This document shows positions 34,542 through 46,100 of a DNA stretch of 64,000 bases, in pieces. The notes beneath the pieces are model-generated. The model had not been told where the DNA came from. It worked only from the letters and a program-made list of their open reading frames with translations, and ran no database searches. The translations under genes and the position numbers were made by a program. The number at the start of each line of letters is the position of its first letter. Positions within the stretch are counted from its first letter, which is position 1. The stretch is from Onchidella celtica. Taxonomy: Eukaryota > Mollusca > Gastropoda > Systellommatophora > Onchidiidae. The DNA is taken from NCBI GenBank assembly GCA_963931925.1, contig OZ007574.1:39743438-39807437 (forward strand), written 5' to 3'.

Positions 34542-34940
34542 CGTCATTCATCGCAGGTTCCATGGCCGTATGACAGTTTCATGTTCTCAAGAGTTTCAAA
34601 ATAATTCTTCTTTCTGAACCACAGACAAAATTTACGAGTGCGCATGCTCAGCGTCAGTGTCAAAGAACAAATCTTTTTCCAAGTGGGCATTCTTTGTACA
34701 CGAAACTTCTTGAATCACCCACAATCAGATGAGGCATGCTGACGCTAAGTGAATCGACTTTTTCCAGTGGTTTGGCCCAAATTGTAGAACAGCATTCACG
34801 TTCACGTTCACACCAGGAAAAGTGAGAAGATCATCACATTAAAAAAAAAAAAAAGACTCATAACTGAATTGTTTAGGATTGTTTTATTTGGAACAGAGAG
34901 ATGTCCCTTTTGGTCTCAGGTGTTCTGAGGATGAGAGTAG

Positions 34941-35412
34941 GGACAAGGTGCTCTAGAGGCAAGGTGCTTGCCTCTCATGCCAAGGATCCCGGGTTCAAAA
35001 TCCGGCCGGTGCAGGCATGTTGCAAGTTTGGGATTTTTCTCATATTTTCGTGTCCCTGATCCTATTGGGGGGGGGGGGGTAGGATCGAATACTAGTCTTC
35101 TCGGATAAGGACGAAAAAATTCGGAGGGCACGTGTGCACGTTGCGCACGTTAAAGATACTTTGGCAGTTGGAAATCGAAAAGAGCAGGCCGAAAGGCCGC
35201 TGCCCGGGCAAAATCAAATAAAATTCATCCCTACCACCCCCCCCTCCCCCTTCATCTCCCCCCCCCCCCAAAAAAAAAACAACAACATTAAAAACAAAAC
35301 CCGTCGACCGGCGCTGCACTGTGGCGACGTCGTGTCTGTTCCAGTTGTAACTGGGTGCAATGACACAAAGGCAAATTTCCCAAATGGGATTAAAGTAGTA
35401 TACAAATACAAA
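34941..35412 (+). mobile_element. tRNA-derived SINE, second full-length copy
   Basis: Same family as 27191-27617. Box A is partly duplicated (AGGTGCTCTAGAGGCAAGGTGC), and box B is GGGTTCAAAATCC. The body matches copy 1 over long stretches, with two G/C/A homopolymer stretches expanded (G run at 35068-35079, C and A runs at 35237-35280). The tail is TACAAATACAAAT. Confidence 0.85.
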
Positions 35413-35474
35413 TCCAGTGAGTGGGAGCATGATGAACTAATCTTATGTTAATGCTGTTTCTGATTTTAGTTCAG

Positions 35475-35530
35475 CGCCGTAGAGCACATCAGTTTTGTGT
35501 GGATTTGAGCGCTATACAAGTTAATTATTG
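35475..35530 (+). mobile_element. SINE/LINE 3' tail of AGCGCTATA type
   Basis: CAGCGCCGTAGAGCACATCAG then GTGTGGATTTGAGCGCTATAC and AAGTTAATTATT. It is related to 17449-17515. It lies just after the second SINE copy but does not appear to be part of it, since the other copies lack it. Confidence 0.45.
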
Positions 35531-35984
35531 CTTACTTACTGCTCAGCTCCTGTGCATTTTCTTAAGGGGGGGGGGAGGGGGAGGTGTTGCATCGCAGTTT
35601 TGGATGCTGTGAGTGAAACAAGCCATCTGACACTATCTTGGGGAGTCCCAGAAGCCACAGAACTGAGAACTACTGGTCTTTGAGGGAACACCTGGTTTGG
35701 ACCAGGTAAGCCACGTCATAAATATATAGGACGTCAGATGGCGGGTCAAGGTCACGGTCACTTAGTTCTCCATAGGAATGTCGGTCACCAGACAAACCGG
35801 GCAGACAGACTGGCGAACAGATAGGGTAACCTACAAGTAAGCACCACCAGGGACATCTCAATTTACACCTCCTTCCTCCTGCCCCTGCCCTCCTCTCTGA
35901 TCCGGTCCCGCCCAGATATCTTCCACAGCGTTTATGTACTTGATTTATTGGCAGAACCTGCTATTTGCACAAGCTTTAGCGATA
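35531..35984. other. unique sequence, no gene recognised
   Basis: Contains a G-rich stretch at 35566-35582. Nothing else recognised. Confidence 0.4.
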
Positions 35985-36058
35985 GATAAAAGACAGACAG
36001 ACGGACGGACAAGCAGACATTCAGACAGAGAGACAGACAGACAGGCAAGCAGGCAGAC

Positions 36059-36128
<70 letters not shown>

Positions 36129-36150
36129 ATAGACAGATAGATAGATAGAC

Positions 36151-36229
<79 letters not shown>

Positions 36230-36238
36230 CAAACAGGC

Positions 36239-36312
<74 letters not shown>

Positions 36313-36393
36313 GTAGATAGACAGATAGATAGATAGATAGATAGACGGACGGACTGACAAACAGACAGACAGGCAGACAGACAGATAGATAGA
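35985..36393 (+). repeat. GATA/GACA microsatellite array
   Basis: Long GATA blocks separated by GACA, GACGGAC and CAGGCAG islands. About 90 GATA units in total. Confidence 0.97.
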
Positions 36394-37000
36394 TCTAACA
36401 TATTGATATTATGTAGCTGAAACATAATATTGAGTTCACAGATACTATTGAAACATATCTGGGACGGCATGATAAGTTACCATAACTCTCTTTCTACACG
36501 TGTTTGAGGAGAAGAAAAAAAAAATGAATATCTTTCTTTATCACACAATAGTTAGAATATTAAAAGAAAAAAATGTTATTTAACCCCCAGTCTTCAGAAT
36601 TTGACTCCCAACTTATAAAAACACGACCTCCGGGCTGTCACGAACTACCAACATGTCAAGTATCTCAATTTTTGAAAACTAAAAGTGTAGACCTAATTGG
36701 TGTACCGTGCGACCCTTGGTATGACCTATGAATTTGAGAAGTACATAACGGATGATGCAGTTTAGACCTGAACAATGCAAATTTAATGTACTTTTAGTCT
36801 GAAAATGAGATTCTGTTCTACTTGTCGATGAGGAGATTCAATATGGTTGAACGCCTTGTTCGATCAGACACTCGGCAAATTAGTTTTGTGGGCTAGTAAT
36901 GGGTTATTTATTATTATTATCTTATGCAACTGCAGACAAATGTTTGTTATACCAGTGGACAAAGAGCGCAAGAGGTCACTACCACATTATATTAAATATT
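36394..37000. other. AT-rich sequence, no gene recognised
   Basis: 36583-36700 may be a worn dispersed repeat shared with 23705-23800. A short plus-strand frame from 36847 runs into the 37-bp array and is not convincing. Confidence 0.35.
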
Positions 37001-37400
37001 ATAAAAAAACCACAGAAAAACATACAAAAACGAAATATTATAAAAAACACAGAAAAACATACAAAAACGAAATATTATAAAAAAAACACAGAAAAACATA
37101 CAAAAACGAAATATTAAAAAAAACACAGAAAAACATACAAAAACGAAATATTATATAAACCACAGAAAAACATACAAAAACGAAATATTATAAAAAACAC
37201 AGAAAAACATACAAAAACGAAATATTATAAAAAACACAGAAAAACATACAAAAACGAAATATTATAAAAAACACAGAAAAACATAAAAAAACGAAATATT
37301 ATAAAAATCACAGAAAAACATACAATAAAAGAAATTTTTACAAAAACCACAGAAAAACGTACAAAAAAAGAAATATTACAAAAACCACAGAAAAACAACG
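37001..37400 (+). repeat. 37-bp A-rich tandem array, about 11 copies
   Basis: Units contain CACAGAAAAACATAC followed by AAAAACGAAATATTATA. CACAG starts at 37011 and 37048 show the 37-bp step. The right-hand units are more diverged. It ends about 30 bases before the LINE tail at 37431. Confidence 0.95.
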
Positions 37401-37430
37401 ATTTTGTTTTTGCCAAGTTTTGACAAACAC

Positions 37431-38485
37431 TAATAATAATAATAGTTCGTCCATCAGGTATGATGATGACCTTAACAACACCAGAGGAATAAAGAACAGA
37501 AATTGTTGAGAATTTCAACACATGGACAATAAAAAGAACTAAAGGACACAGAGGACAGAATGGAAAGACTGTTCTTTCATGACTTATGGCTTCTCATGTG
37601 ACTGATAAGTCCTATTTTTGCCCTGCAGACCCTTCCGCATAAATGACAAGAGTGGTTCAGTACCACTGGGCCTTTTCTTGCGCCGTTCTCTTTTTTTGAT
37701 AGCCTGCTGGACTCTGTCAGCTTCCCATGCTTTGCTGCCTCTGGTAAGGGCCGCCCTCCAATTTGCACGATCAAGCGAGAGCTTTTCCCACTCACTCACA
37801 TCAATGGCAAAGGCCTTCAGTGATTGCTTGAGAGTGTCTTTGTAACGTCTCTTTGGGGCCCCAACATTCCTCGTTCCATTGGAGAGCTCAGAGAAGAAGA
37901 TTTGCTTAGGGAGTCTGGAGTCGGGCATTCTGACAACATGTCCTGCCCAACGTAGCTGAATTTTTTTCAGGTGGCAGAAGATGCTCAATTCCTTGGCACG
38001 ATTGAGGACCTCAGTGTCTGGAATTTTATCCTGCCATTTGATCCTTAGGATCTTTCTAAGGCAGGCCAGATGAAAGTGATTTAGCTTTCTGGCATGCGAT
38101 TGGTACACTGTCCAGGTTTCAGCCCCATAGAGTAGGGTGGGAAGGACCACAGCATTGTACACTTTCAGCTTAGTGTCTGTGCGAATGCCGGCAACATCCC
38201 ACACTCTCTTTCGAAGCCTGCCAAATGCAGAGCTGGCTTTGCTGATTCTTGAGAGAATTTCAGTATCAACACGAGCCGCGGAAGACAGTGTACTGCCAAG
38301 ATAGATGAAGTTCTCCGACACCTTCAGAAGACTGTCATGGACTTTGATATTTGGGGTCACAGGATACTTGTCGTCTGGAGTAGGCTGATGGGGCACTTCC
38401 GTCTTCTTTGTGCTTATTGTGAGGCCAAAGTTGTCACAGGCACTAGAGAACTTATCAACACAGTTGATTTCACTAACATCAGAAG
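37431..38485 (-). mobile_element. 5'-truncated LINE: RT C-terminus, C2H2 end, ATT tail
   Basis: Minus strand, from 38485: EINCVDKFSSACDNFGLTIS, the region after the catalytic FADD motif of a LINE reverse transcriptase. Then follow FIYLGSTLS, LLYGAETW, HLACLRKILRIKWQDKI, RWAGHVVRM and RRYKDTLKQSL, all hallmarks of the C-terminal part of LINE polyproteins. The end is a C2H2 finger (CHLCGRVC, then HMRSH) at 37585-37660, in a different frame from the RT part, with the shift near the T run at 37693. After the stop comes a 3' untranslated region ending (ATT)n. The catalytic residues and endonuclease are missing, so it cannot move by itself. The clade is not assigned. Confidence 0.92.
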
Positions 38486-38514
38486 ATTAAAAAATATGCA
38501 GTAACAAAGTACTA

Positions 38515-38668
38515 AGTCGACGACGACAACAACAACGACAACAACGACAACGCCTACAAAAACAACGTTAACAAGAATTGTAATAACAACGACAAGAACA
38601 GTTACAATATCATGAGCAACAACAGCAAACAGAATTACATCAGTAGAAACAACAACAACAAAAAATAA
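38515..38668 (+). repeat. CAA/GACAAC-rich simple sequence
   Basis: GACGACAACAACAAC-type units to 38550 and again at 38645-38665. Confidence 0.85.
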
Positions 38669-38691
38669 ACACGTCCACATATAAGATACAG

Positions 38692-38723
38692 AAAGAAAGA
38701 GTGAGAGGCGGGGAGAGGAGAAA

Positions 38724-38764
<41 letters not shown>

Positions 38765-38959
38765 AAGGAAGGAGAAACACGAGAGGGAAACAGAGTGAGA
38801 GAGAGAAACGGAGAACAGAGAAAAACAGAGAATCAGAAAAAGAGAGTGACAGAGAGGCAGAAAGACGAACGAGAGAGAGAGAGAGAGAGAGAGAAAGAGG
38901 AAAAAGAGAGAGACTGAGGGAGAAAGGAGAAAAAGACAGAGGCAGAGGAAGAAAGGAGA

Positions 38960-38999
<40 letters not shown>

Positions 39000-39065
39000 A
39001 GAGAGAAGAAAGAGAAAGAAAAAAAACAGAGAGATAGAGAGAGAAAATAAGAAAGAGACAGAGAG
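38692..39065 (+). repeat. GA-rich imperfect repeat
   Basis: Three pure GA runs (38728-38760, 38870-38893, 38964-38995) inside degenerate purine-rich sequence. Open frames on both strands are low-complexity. Confidence 0.93.
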
Positions 39066-40110
39066 CGCAACACAACGCTATCGATTGGCACAAGAATGAT
39101 CTAATAAGACATAACATTTTATTTTATAACCGAAGAAACCAGATCCTTACATTACACAAGAGAAATACAAAGACGCCCTGAAGGGGTTTACAAAGTGCAA
39201 GCGTAAAGAAAACCCTTACAGTAAACAATGGAACCAGAAAAGTGTACTGACTATTAAACACTCAAGTCTCCCGGACATTTTTATGACCTGTTGATAAGTT
39301 ATGCAAAGACTCAACCAGTGCAAAGTGACTGGGGGGTGCTTGATAGCTCTTTTGCCAGTGCACTGACTGCGGGCATTGTCACGACACGGGACAAGGCAGT
39401 AAGTCAAAAATATGGCAAAAAAGAAAAAGTTGTATGTAGCAAAGCCTCGCGTTAAGAAATAATAGCGAAACGATACAGTAAAACGCGCAGAAAGAAGGAA
39501 AACAAATCAAGCTTTCAGTATATCAACCTTCTATAGAAAATCAAACTACCCCCCCCCCCCCCAGGATAAAAATTGGGCAGACAAAACAAGTGAATATTAA
39601 AAAATATATAGTCTGCCAGTCCCGTGTTGTGTTGTTCATGTATTTCCCGATGGCCGTACGGCTGCCAATGTGTGGAGGCCGGAAGTTATTCAAAACTGTC
39701 TTGGCTTCGGGTGACTATCGGAGACAGAGATGGTGTGGTTTATGATGTGATCGTTAAATACGTGAGCCTCATGTCAGAACTTTTTGTTCTGCTACTATCC
39801 AGACACCCCCCCCCCCCCCCACGTTTTGATGTATAAATAAATAAATAAAAAAACAACAAAGAAACAATTAAGCAACATACCCCACTCGGAAATCAAGTAT
39901 GAACAAACCTCAACTCACATCTCTCCACCCCCCCCCCTCCCCCCGCTTTCAAACCACCCCCAGTAGAAACTTTTTCCTCTTTCTACCCATATCTGACTCT
40001 GGGCGCAAGACCAAACATCCCCCGTTGAGGGCCAACAAGAAGAAAAAGAACATGAAAATAAAAAAACAACAACAAAACCAAAACAAACAACAATACAGAA
40101 GGAAGAAGAA
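39066..40110. other. unique sequence, no gene recognised; satellite precursor at right
   Basis: C runs at 39548 and 39806. The last 70 bases (A-rich, with GAAGGAAGAAG) resemble the A-rich part of the 95-bp satellite that follows. No domain recognised. Confidence 0.4.
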
Positions 40111-43100
40111 AAAAAAATGTTGGAGGTTAAGAAGAAGATGGGGCAGCGGAGGACATGACAGAAGACAGCAAGAAACAAGCAAAAACAGAAGAAACAAATG
40201 AGAAAAAAAAAATGTTGGAGGTTAAGAAGAAGATGGGGCAGCGGAGGACATGACAGAAGACAGCAAGAAACAAGCAAAAACAGAAGAAACAAATGAGAAA
40301 AAAAAAATGTTGGAGGTTAAGAAGAAGATGGGGCAGCGGAGGACATGACAGAAGACAGCAAGAAACAAGCAAAAACAGAAGAAACAAATGAGAAAAAAAA
40401 AATGTTGGAGGTTAAGAAGAAGATGGGGCAGCGGAGGACATGACAGAAGACAGCAAGAAACAAGCAAAAACAGAAGAAACAAATGAGAAAAAAAAAATGT
40501 TGGAGGTTAAGTAGAAGATGGGGCAGCGGAGGACATGACAGAAGACAGCAAGAAACAAGCAAAAACAGAAGAAACAAATGAGAAAAAAAAAATGTTGGAG
40601 GTTAAGTAGAAGATGGGGCAGCGGAGGACATGACAGAAGACAGCAAGAAACAAGCAAAAACAGAAGAAACAAATGAGAAAAAAAAAATGTTGGAGGTTAA
40701 GTAGAAGATGGGGCAGCGGAGGACATGACAGAAGACAGCAAGAAACAAGCAAAAACAGAAGAAACAAATGAGAAAAAAAAAATGTTGGAGGTTAAGTAGA
40801 AGATGGGGCAGCGGAGGACATGACAGAAGACAGCAAGAAACAAGCAAAAACAGAAGAAACAAATGAGAAAAAAAAAATGTTGGAGGTTAAGAAGAAGATG
40901 GGGCAGCGGAGGACATGACAGAAGACAGCAAGAAACAAGCAAAAACAGAAGAAACAAATGAGAAAAAAAAAATGTTGGAGGTTAAGAAGAAGATGGGGCA
41001 GCGGAGGACATGACAGAAGACAGCAAGAAACAAGCAAAAACAGAAGAAACAAATGAGAAAAAAAAAATGTTGGAGGTTAAGTAGAAGATGGGGCAGCGGA
41101 GGACATGACAGAAGACAGCAAGAAACAAGCAAAAACAGAAGAAACAAATGAGAAAAAAAAAATGTTGGAGGTTAAGTAGAAGATGGGGCAGCGGAGGACA
41201 TGACAGAAGACAGCAAGAAACAAGCAAAAACAGAAGAAACAAATGAGAAAAAAAAAATGTTGGAGGTTAAGTAGAAGATGGGGCAGCGGAGGACATGACA
41301 GAAGACAGCAAGAAACAAGCAAAAACAGAAGAAACAAATGAGAAAAAAAAAATGTTGGAGGTTAAGTAGAAGATGGGGCAGCGGAGGACATGACAGAAGA
41401 CAGCAAGAAACAAGCAAAAACAGAAGAAACAAATGAGAAAAAAAAAATGTTGGAGGTTAAGTAGAAGATGGGGCAGCGGAGGACATGACAGAAGACAGCA
41501 AGAAACAAGCAAAAACAGAAGAAACAAATGAGAAAAAAAAAATGTTGGAGGTTAAGAAGAAGATGGGGCAGCGGAGGACATGACAGAAGACAGCAAGAAA
41601 CAAGCAAAAACAGAAGAAACAAATGAGAAAAAAAAAATGTTGGAGGTTAAGAAGAAGATGGGGCAGCGGAGGACATGACAGAAGACAGCAAGAAACAAGC
41701 AAAAACAGAAGAAACAAATGAGAAAAAAAAAATGTTGGAGGTTAAGTAGAAGATGGGGCAGCGGAGGACATGACAGAAGACAGCAAGAAACAAGCAAAAA
41801 CAGAAGAAACAAATGAGAAAAAAAAAATGTTGGAGGTTAAGTAGAAGATGGGGCAGCGGAGGACATGACAGAAGACAGCAAGAAACAAGCAAAAACAGAA
41901 GAAACAAATGAGAAAAAAAAAATGTTGGAGGTTAAGTAGAAGATGGGGCAGCGGAGGACATGACAGAAGACAGCAAGAAACAAGCAAAAACAGAAGAAAC
42001 AAATGAGAAAAAAAAAATGTTGGAGGTTAAGTAGAAGATGGGGCAGCGGAGGACATGACAGAAGACAGCAAGAAACAAGCAAAAACAGAAGAAACAAATG
42101 AGAAAAAAAAAATGTTGGAGGTTAAGAAGAAGATGGGGCAGCGGAGGACATGACAGAAGACAGCAAGAAACAAGCAAAAACAGAAGAAACAAATGAGAAA
42201 AAAAAAATGTTGGAGGTTAAGAAGAAGATGGGGCAGCGGAGGACATGACAGAAGACAGCAAGAAACAAGCAAAAACAGAAGAAACAAATGAGAAAAAAAA
42301 AATGTTGGAGGTTAAGAAGAAGATGGGGCAGCGGAGGACATGACAGAAGACAGCAAGAAACAAGCAAAAACAGAAGAAACAAATGAGAAAAAAAAAATGT
42401 TGGAGGTTAAGTAGAAGATGGGGCAGCGGAGGACATGACAGAAGACAGCAAGAAACAAGCAAAAACAGAAGAAACAAATGAGAAAAAAAAAATGTTGGAG
42501 GTTAAGTAGAAGATGGGGCAGCGGAGGACATGACAGAAGACAGCAAGAAACAAGCAAAAACAGAAGAAACAAATGAGAAAAAAAAAATGTTGGAGGTTAA
42601 GAAGAAGATGGGGCAGCGGAGGACATGACAGAAGACAGCAAGAAACAAGCAAAAACAGAAGAAACAAATGAGAAAAAAAAAATGTTGGAGGTTAAGAAGA
42701 AGATGGGGCAGCGGAGGACATGACAGAAGACAGCAAGAAACAAGCAAAAACAGAAGAAACAAATGAGAAAAAAAAAATGTTGGAGGTTAAGTAGAAGATG
42801 GGGCAGCGGAGGACATGACAGAAGACAGCAAGAAACAAGCAAAAACAGAAGAAACAAATGAGAAAAAAAAAATGTTGGAGGTTAAGAAGAAGATGGGGCA
42901 GCGGAGGACATGACAGAAGACAGCAAGAAACAAGCAAAAACAGAAGAAACAAATGAGAAAAAAAAAATGTTGGAGGTTAAGAAGAAGATGGGGCAGCGGA
43001 GGACATGACAGAAGACAGCAAGAAACAAGCAAAAACAGAAGAAACGAGAAAAAAAAAATGTTGGAGGTTAAGAAGAAGATGGGGCAGCGGAGGACATGAC

Positions 43101-46100
43101 AGAAGACAGCAAGAAACAAGCAAAAACAGAAGAAACAAATGAGAAAAAAAAAATGTTGGAGGTTAAGAAGAAGATGGGGCAGCGGAGGACATGACAGAAG
43201 ACAGCAAGAAACAAGAAAAAACAGAAGAAACAAATGAGAAAAAAAAAATGTTGGAGGTTAAGAAGAAGATGGGGCAGCGGAGGACATGACAGAAGACAGC
43301 AAGAAACAAGCAAAAACAGAAGAAACAAATGAGAAAAAAAAATGTTGGAGGTTAAGAAGAAGATGGGGCAGCGGAGGACATGACAGAAGACAGCAAGAAA
43401 CAAGCAAAAACAGAAGAAACGAATGAGAAAAAAAAAATGTTGGAGGTTAAGAAGAAGATGGGGCAGCGGAGGACATGACAGAAGACAGCAAGAAACAAGC
43501 AAAAACAGAAGAAACAAATGAGAAAAAAAAATGTTGGAGGTTAAGAAGAAGATGGGGCAGCGGAGGACATGACAGAAGACAGCAAGAAACAAGCAAAAAC
43601 AGAAGAAACAAATGAGAAAAAAAAAATGTTGGAGGTTAAGAAGAAGATGGGGCAGCGGAGGACATGACAGAAGACAGCAAGAAACAAGCAAAAACAGAAG
43701 AAACAAATGAGAAAAAAAAAATGTTGGAGGTTAAGAAGAAGATGGGGCAGCGGAGGACATGACAGAAGACAGCAAGAAACAAGCAAAAACAGAAGAAACA
43801 AATGAGAAAAAAAAATGTTGGAGGTTAAGAAGAAGATGGGGCAGCGGAGGACATGACAGAAGACAGCAAGAAACAAGCAAAAACAGAAGAAACAAATGAG
43901 AAAAAAAAAATGTTGGAGGTTAAGAAGAAGATGGGGCAGCGGAGGACATGACAGAAGACAGCAAGAAACAAGCAAAAACAGAAGAAACAAATGAGAAAAA
44001 AAAAATGTTGGAGGTTAAGAAGAAGATGGGGCAGCGGAGGACATGACAGAAGACAGCAAGAAACAAGCAAAAACAGAAGAAACAAATGAGAAAAAAAAAT
44101 GTTGGAGGTTAAGAAGAAGATGGGGCAGCGGAGGACATGACAGAAGACAGCAAGAAACAAGCAAAAACAGAAGAAACAAATGAGAAAAAAAAATGTTGGA
44201 GGTTAAGAAGAAGATGGGGCAGCGGAGGACATGACAGAAGACAGCAAGAAACAAGCAAAAACAGAAGAAACAAATGAGAAAAAAAAAATGTTGGAGGTTA
44301 AGAAGAAGATGGGGCAGCGGAGGACATGACAGAAGACAGCAAGAAACAAGCAAAAACAGAAGAAACAAATGAGAAAAAAAAATGTTGGAGGTTAAGAAGA
44401 AGATGGGGCAGCGGAGGACATGACAGAAGACAGCAAGAAACAAGCAAAAACAGAAGAAACAAATGAGAAAAAAAAATGTTGGAGGTTAAGAAGAAGATGG
44501 GGCAGCGGAGGACATGACAGAAGACAGCAAGAAACAAGCAAAAACAGAAGAAACAAATGAGAAAAAAAAAATGTTGGAGGTTAAGTAGAAGATGGGGCAG
44601 CGGAGGACATGACAGAAGACAGCAAGAAACAAGCAAAAACAGAAGAAACAAATGAGAAAAAAAAATGTTGGAGGTTAAGTAGAAGATGGGGCAGCGGAGG
44701 ACATGACAGAAGACAGCAAGAAACAAGCAAAAACAGAAGAAACAAATGAGAAAAAAAAAATGTTGGAGGTTAAGAAGAAGATGGGGCAGCGGAGGACATG
44801 ACAGAAGACAGCAAGAAACAAGCAAAAACAGAAGAAACAAATGAGAAAAAAAAAATGTTGGAGGTTAAGTAGAAGATGGGGCAGCGGAGGACATGACAGA
44901 AGACAGCAAGAAACAAGCAAAAACAGAAGAAACAAATGAGAAAAAAAAAATGTTGGAGGTTAAGAAGAAGATGGGGCAGCGGAGGACATGACAGAAGACA
45001 GCAAGAAACAAGCAAAAACAGAAGAAACAAATGAGAAAAAAAAAATGTTGGAGGTTAAGAAGAAGATGGGGCAGCGGAGGACATGACAGAAGACAGCAAG
45101 AAACAAGCAAAAACAGAAGAAACAAATGAGAAAAAAAAAATGTTGGAGGTTAAGAAGAAGATGGGGCAGCGGAGGACATGACAGAAGACAGCAAGAAACA
45201 AGCAAAAACAGAAGAAACAAATGAGAAAAAAAAAATGTTGGAGGTTAAGAAGAAGATGGGGCAGCGGAGGACATGACAGAAGACAGCAAGAAACAAGCAA
45301 AAACAGAAGAAACAAATGAGAAAAAAAAAATGTTGGAGGTTAAGAAGAAGATGGGGCAGCGGAGGACATGACAGAAGACAGCAAGAAACAAGCAAAAACA
45401 GAAGAAACAAATGAGAAAAAAAAAATGTTGGAGGTTAAGTAGAAGATGGGGCAGCGGAGGACATGACAGAAGACAGCAAGAAACAAGCAAAAACAGAAGA
45501 AACAAATGAGAAAAAAAAAATGTTGGAGGTTAAGAAGAAGATGGGGCAGCGGAGGACATGACAGAAGACAGCAAGAAACAAGCAAAAACAGAAGAAACAA
45601 ATGAGAAAAAAAAAATGTTGGAGGTTAAGTAGAAGATGGGGCAGCGGAGGACATGACAGAAGACAGCAAGAAACAAGCAAAAACAGAAGAAACAAATGAG
45701 AAAAAAAAATGTTGGAGGTTAAGAAGAAGATGGGGCAGCGGAGGACATGACAGAAGACAGCAAGAAACAAGCAAAAACAGAAGAAACAAATGAGAAAAAA
45801 AAAATGTTGGAGGTTAAGAAGAAGATGGGGCAGCGGAGGACATGACAGAAGACAGCAAGAAACAAGCAAAAACAGAAGAAACAAATGAGAAAAAAAAAAT
45901 GTTGGAGGTTAAGAAGAAGATGGGGCAGCGGAGGACATGACAGAAGACAGCAAGAAACAAGCAAAAACAGAAGAAACAAATGAGAAAAAAAAAATGTTGG
46001 AGGTTAAGAAGAAGATGGGGCAGCGGAGGACATGACAGAAGACAGCAAGAAACAAGCAAAAACAGAAGAAACAAATGAGAAAAAAAAAATGTTGGAGGTT

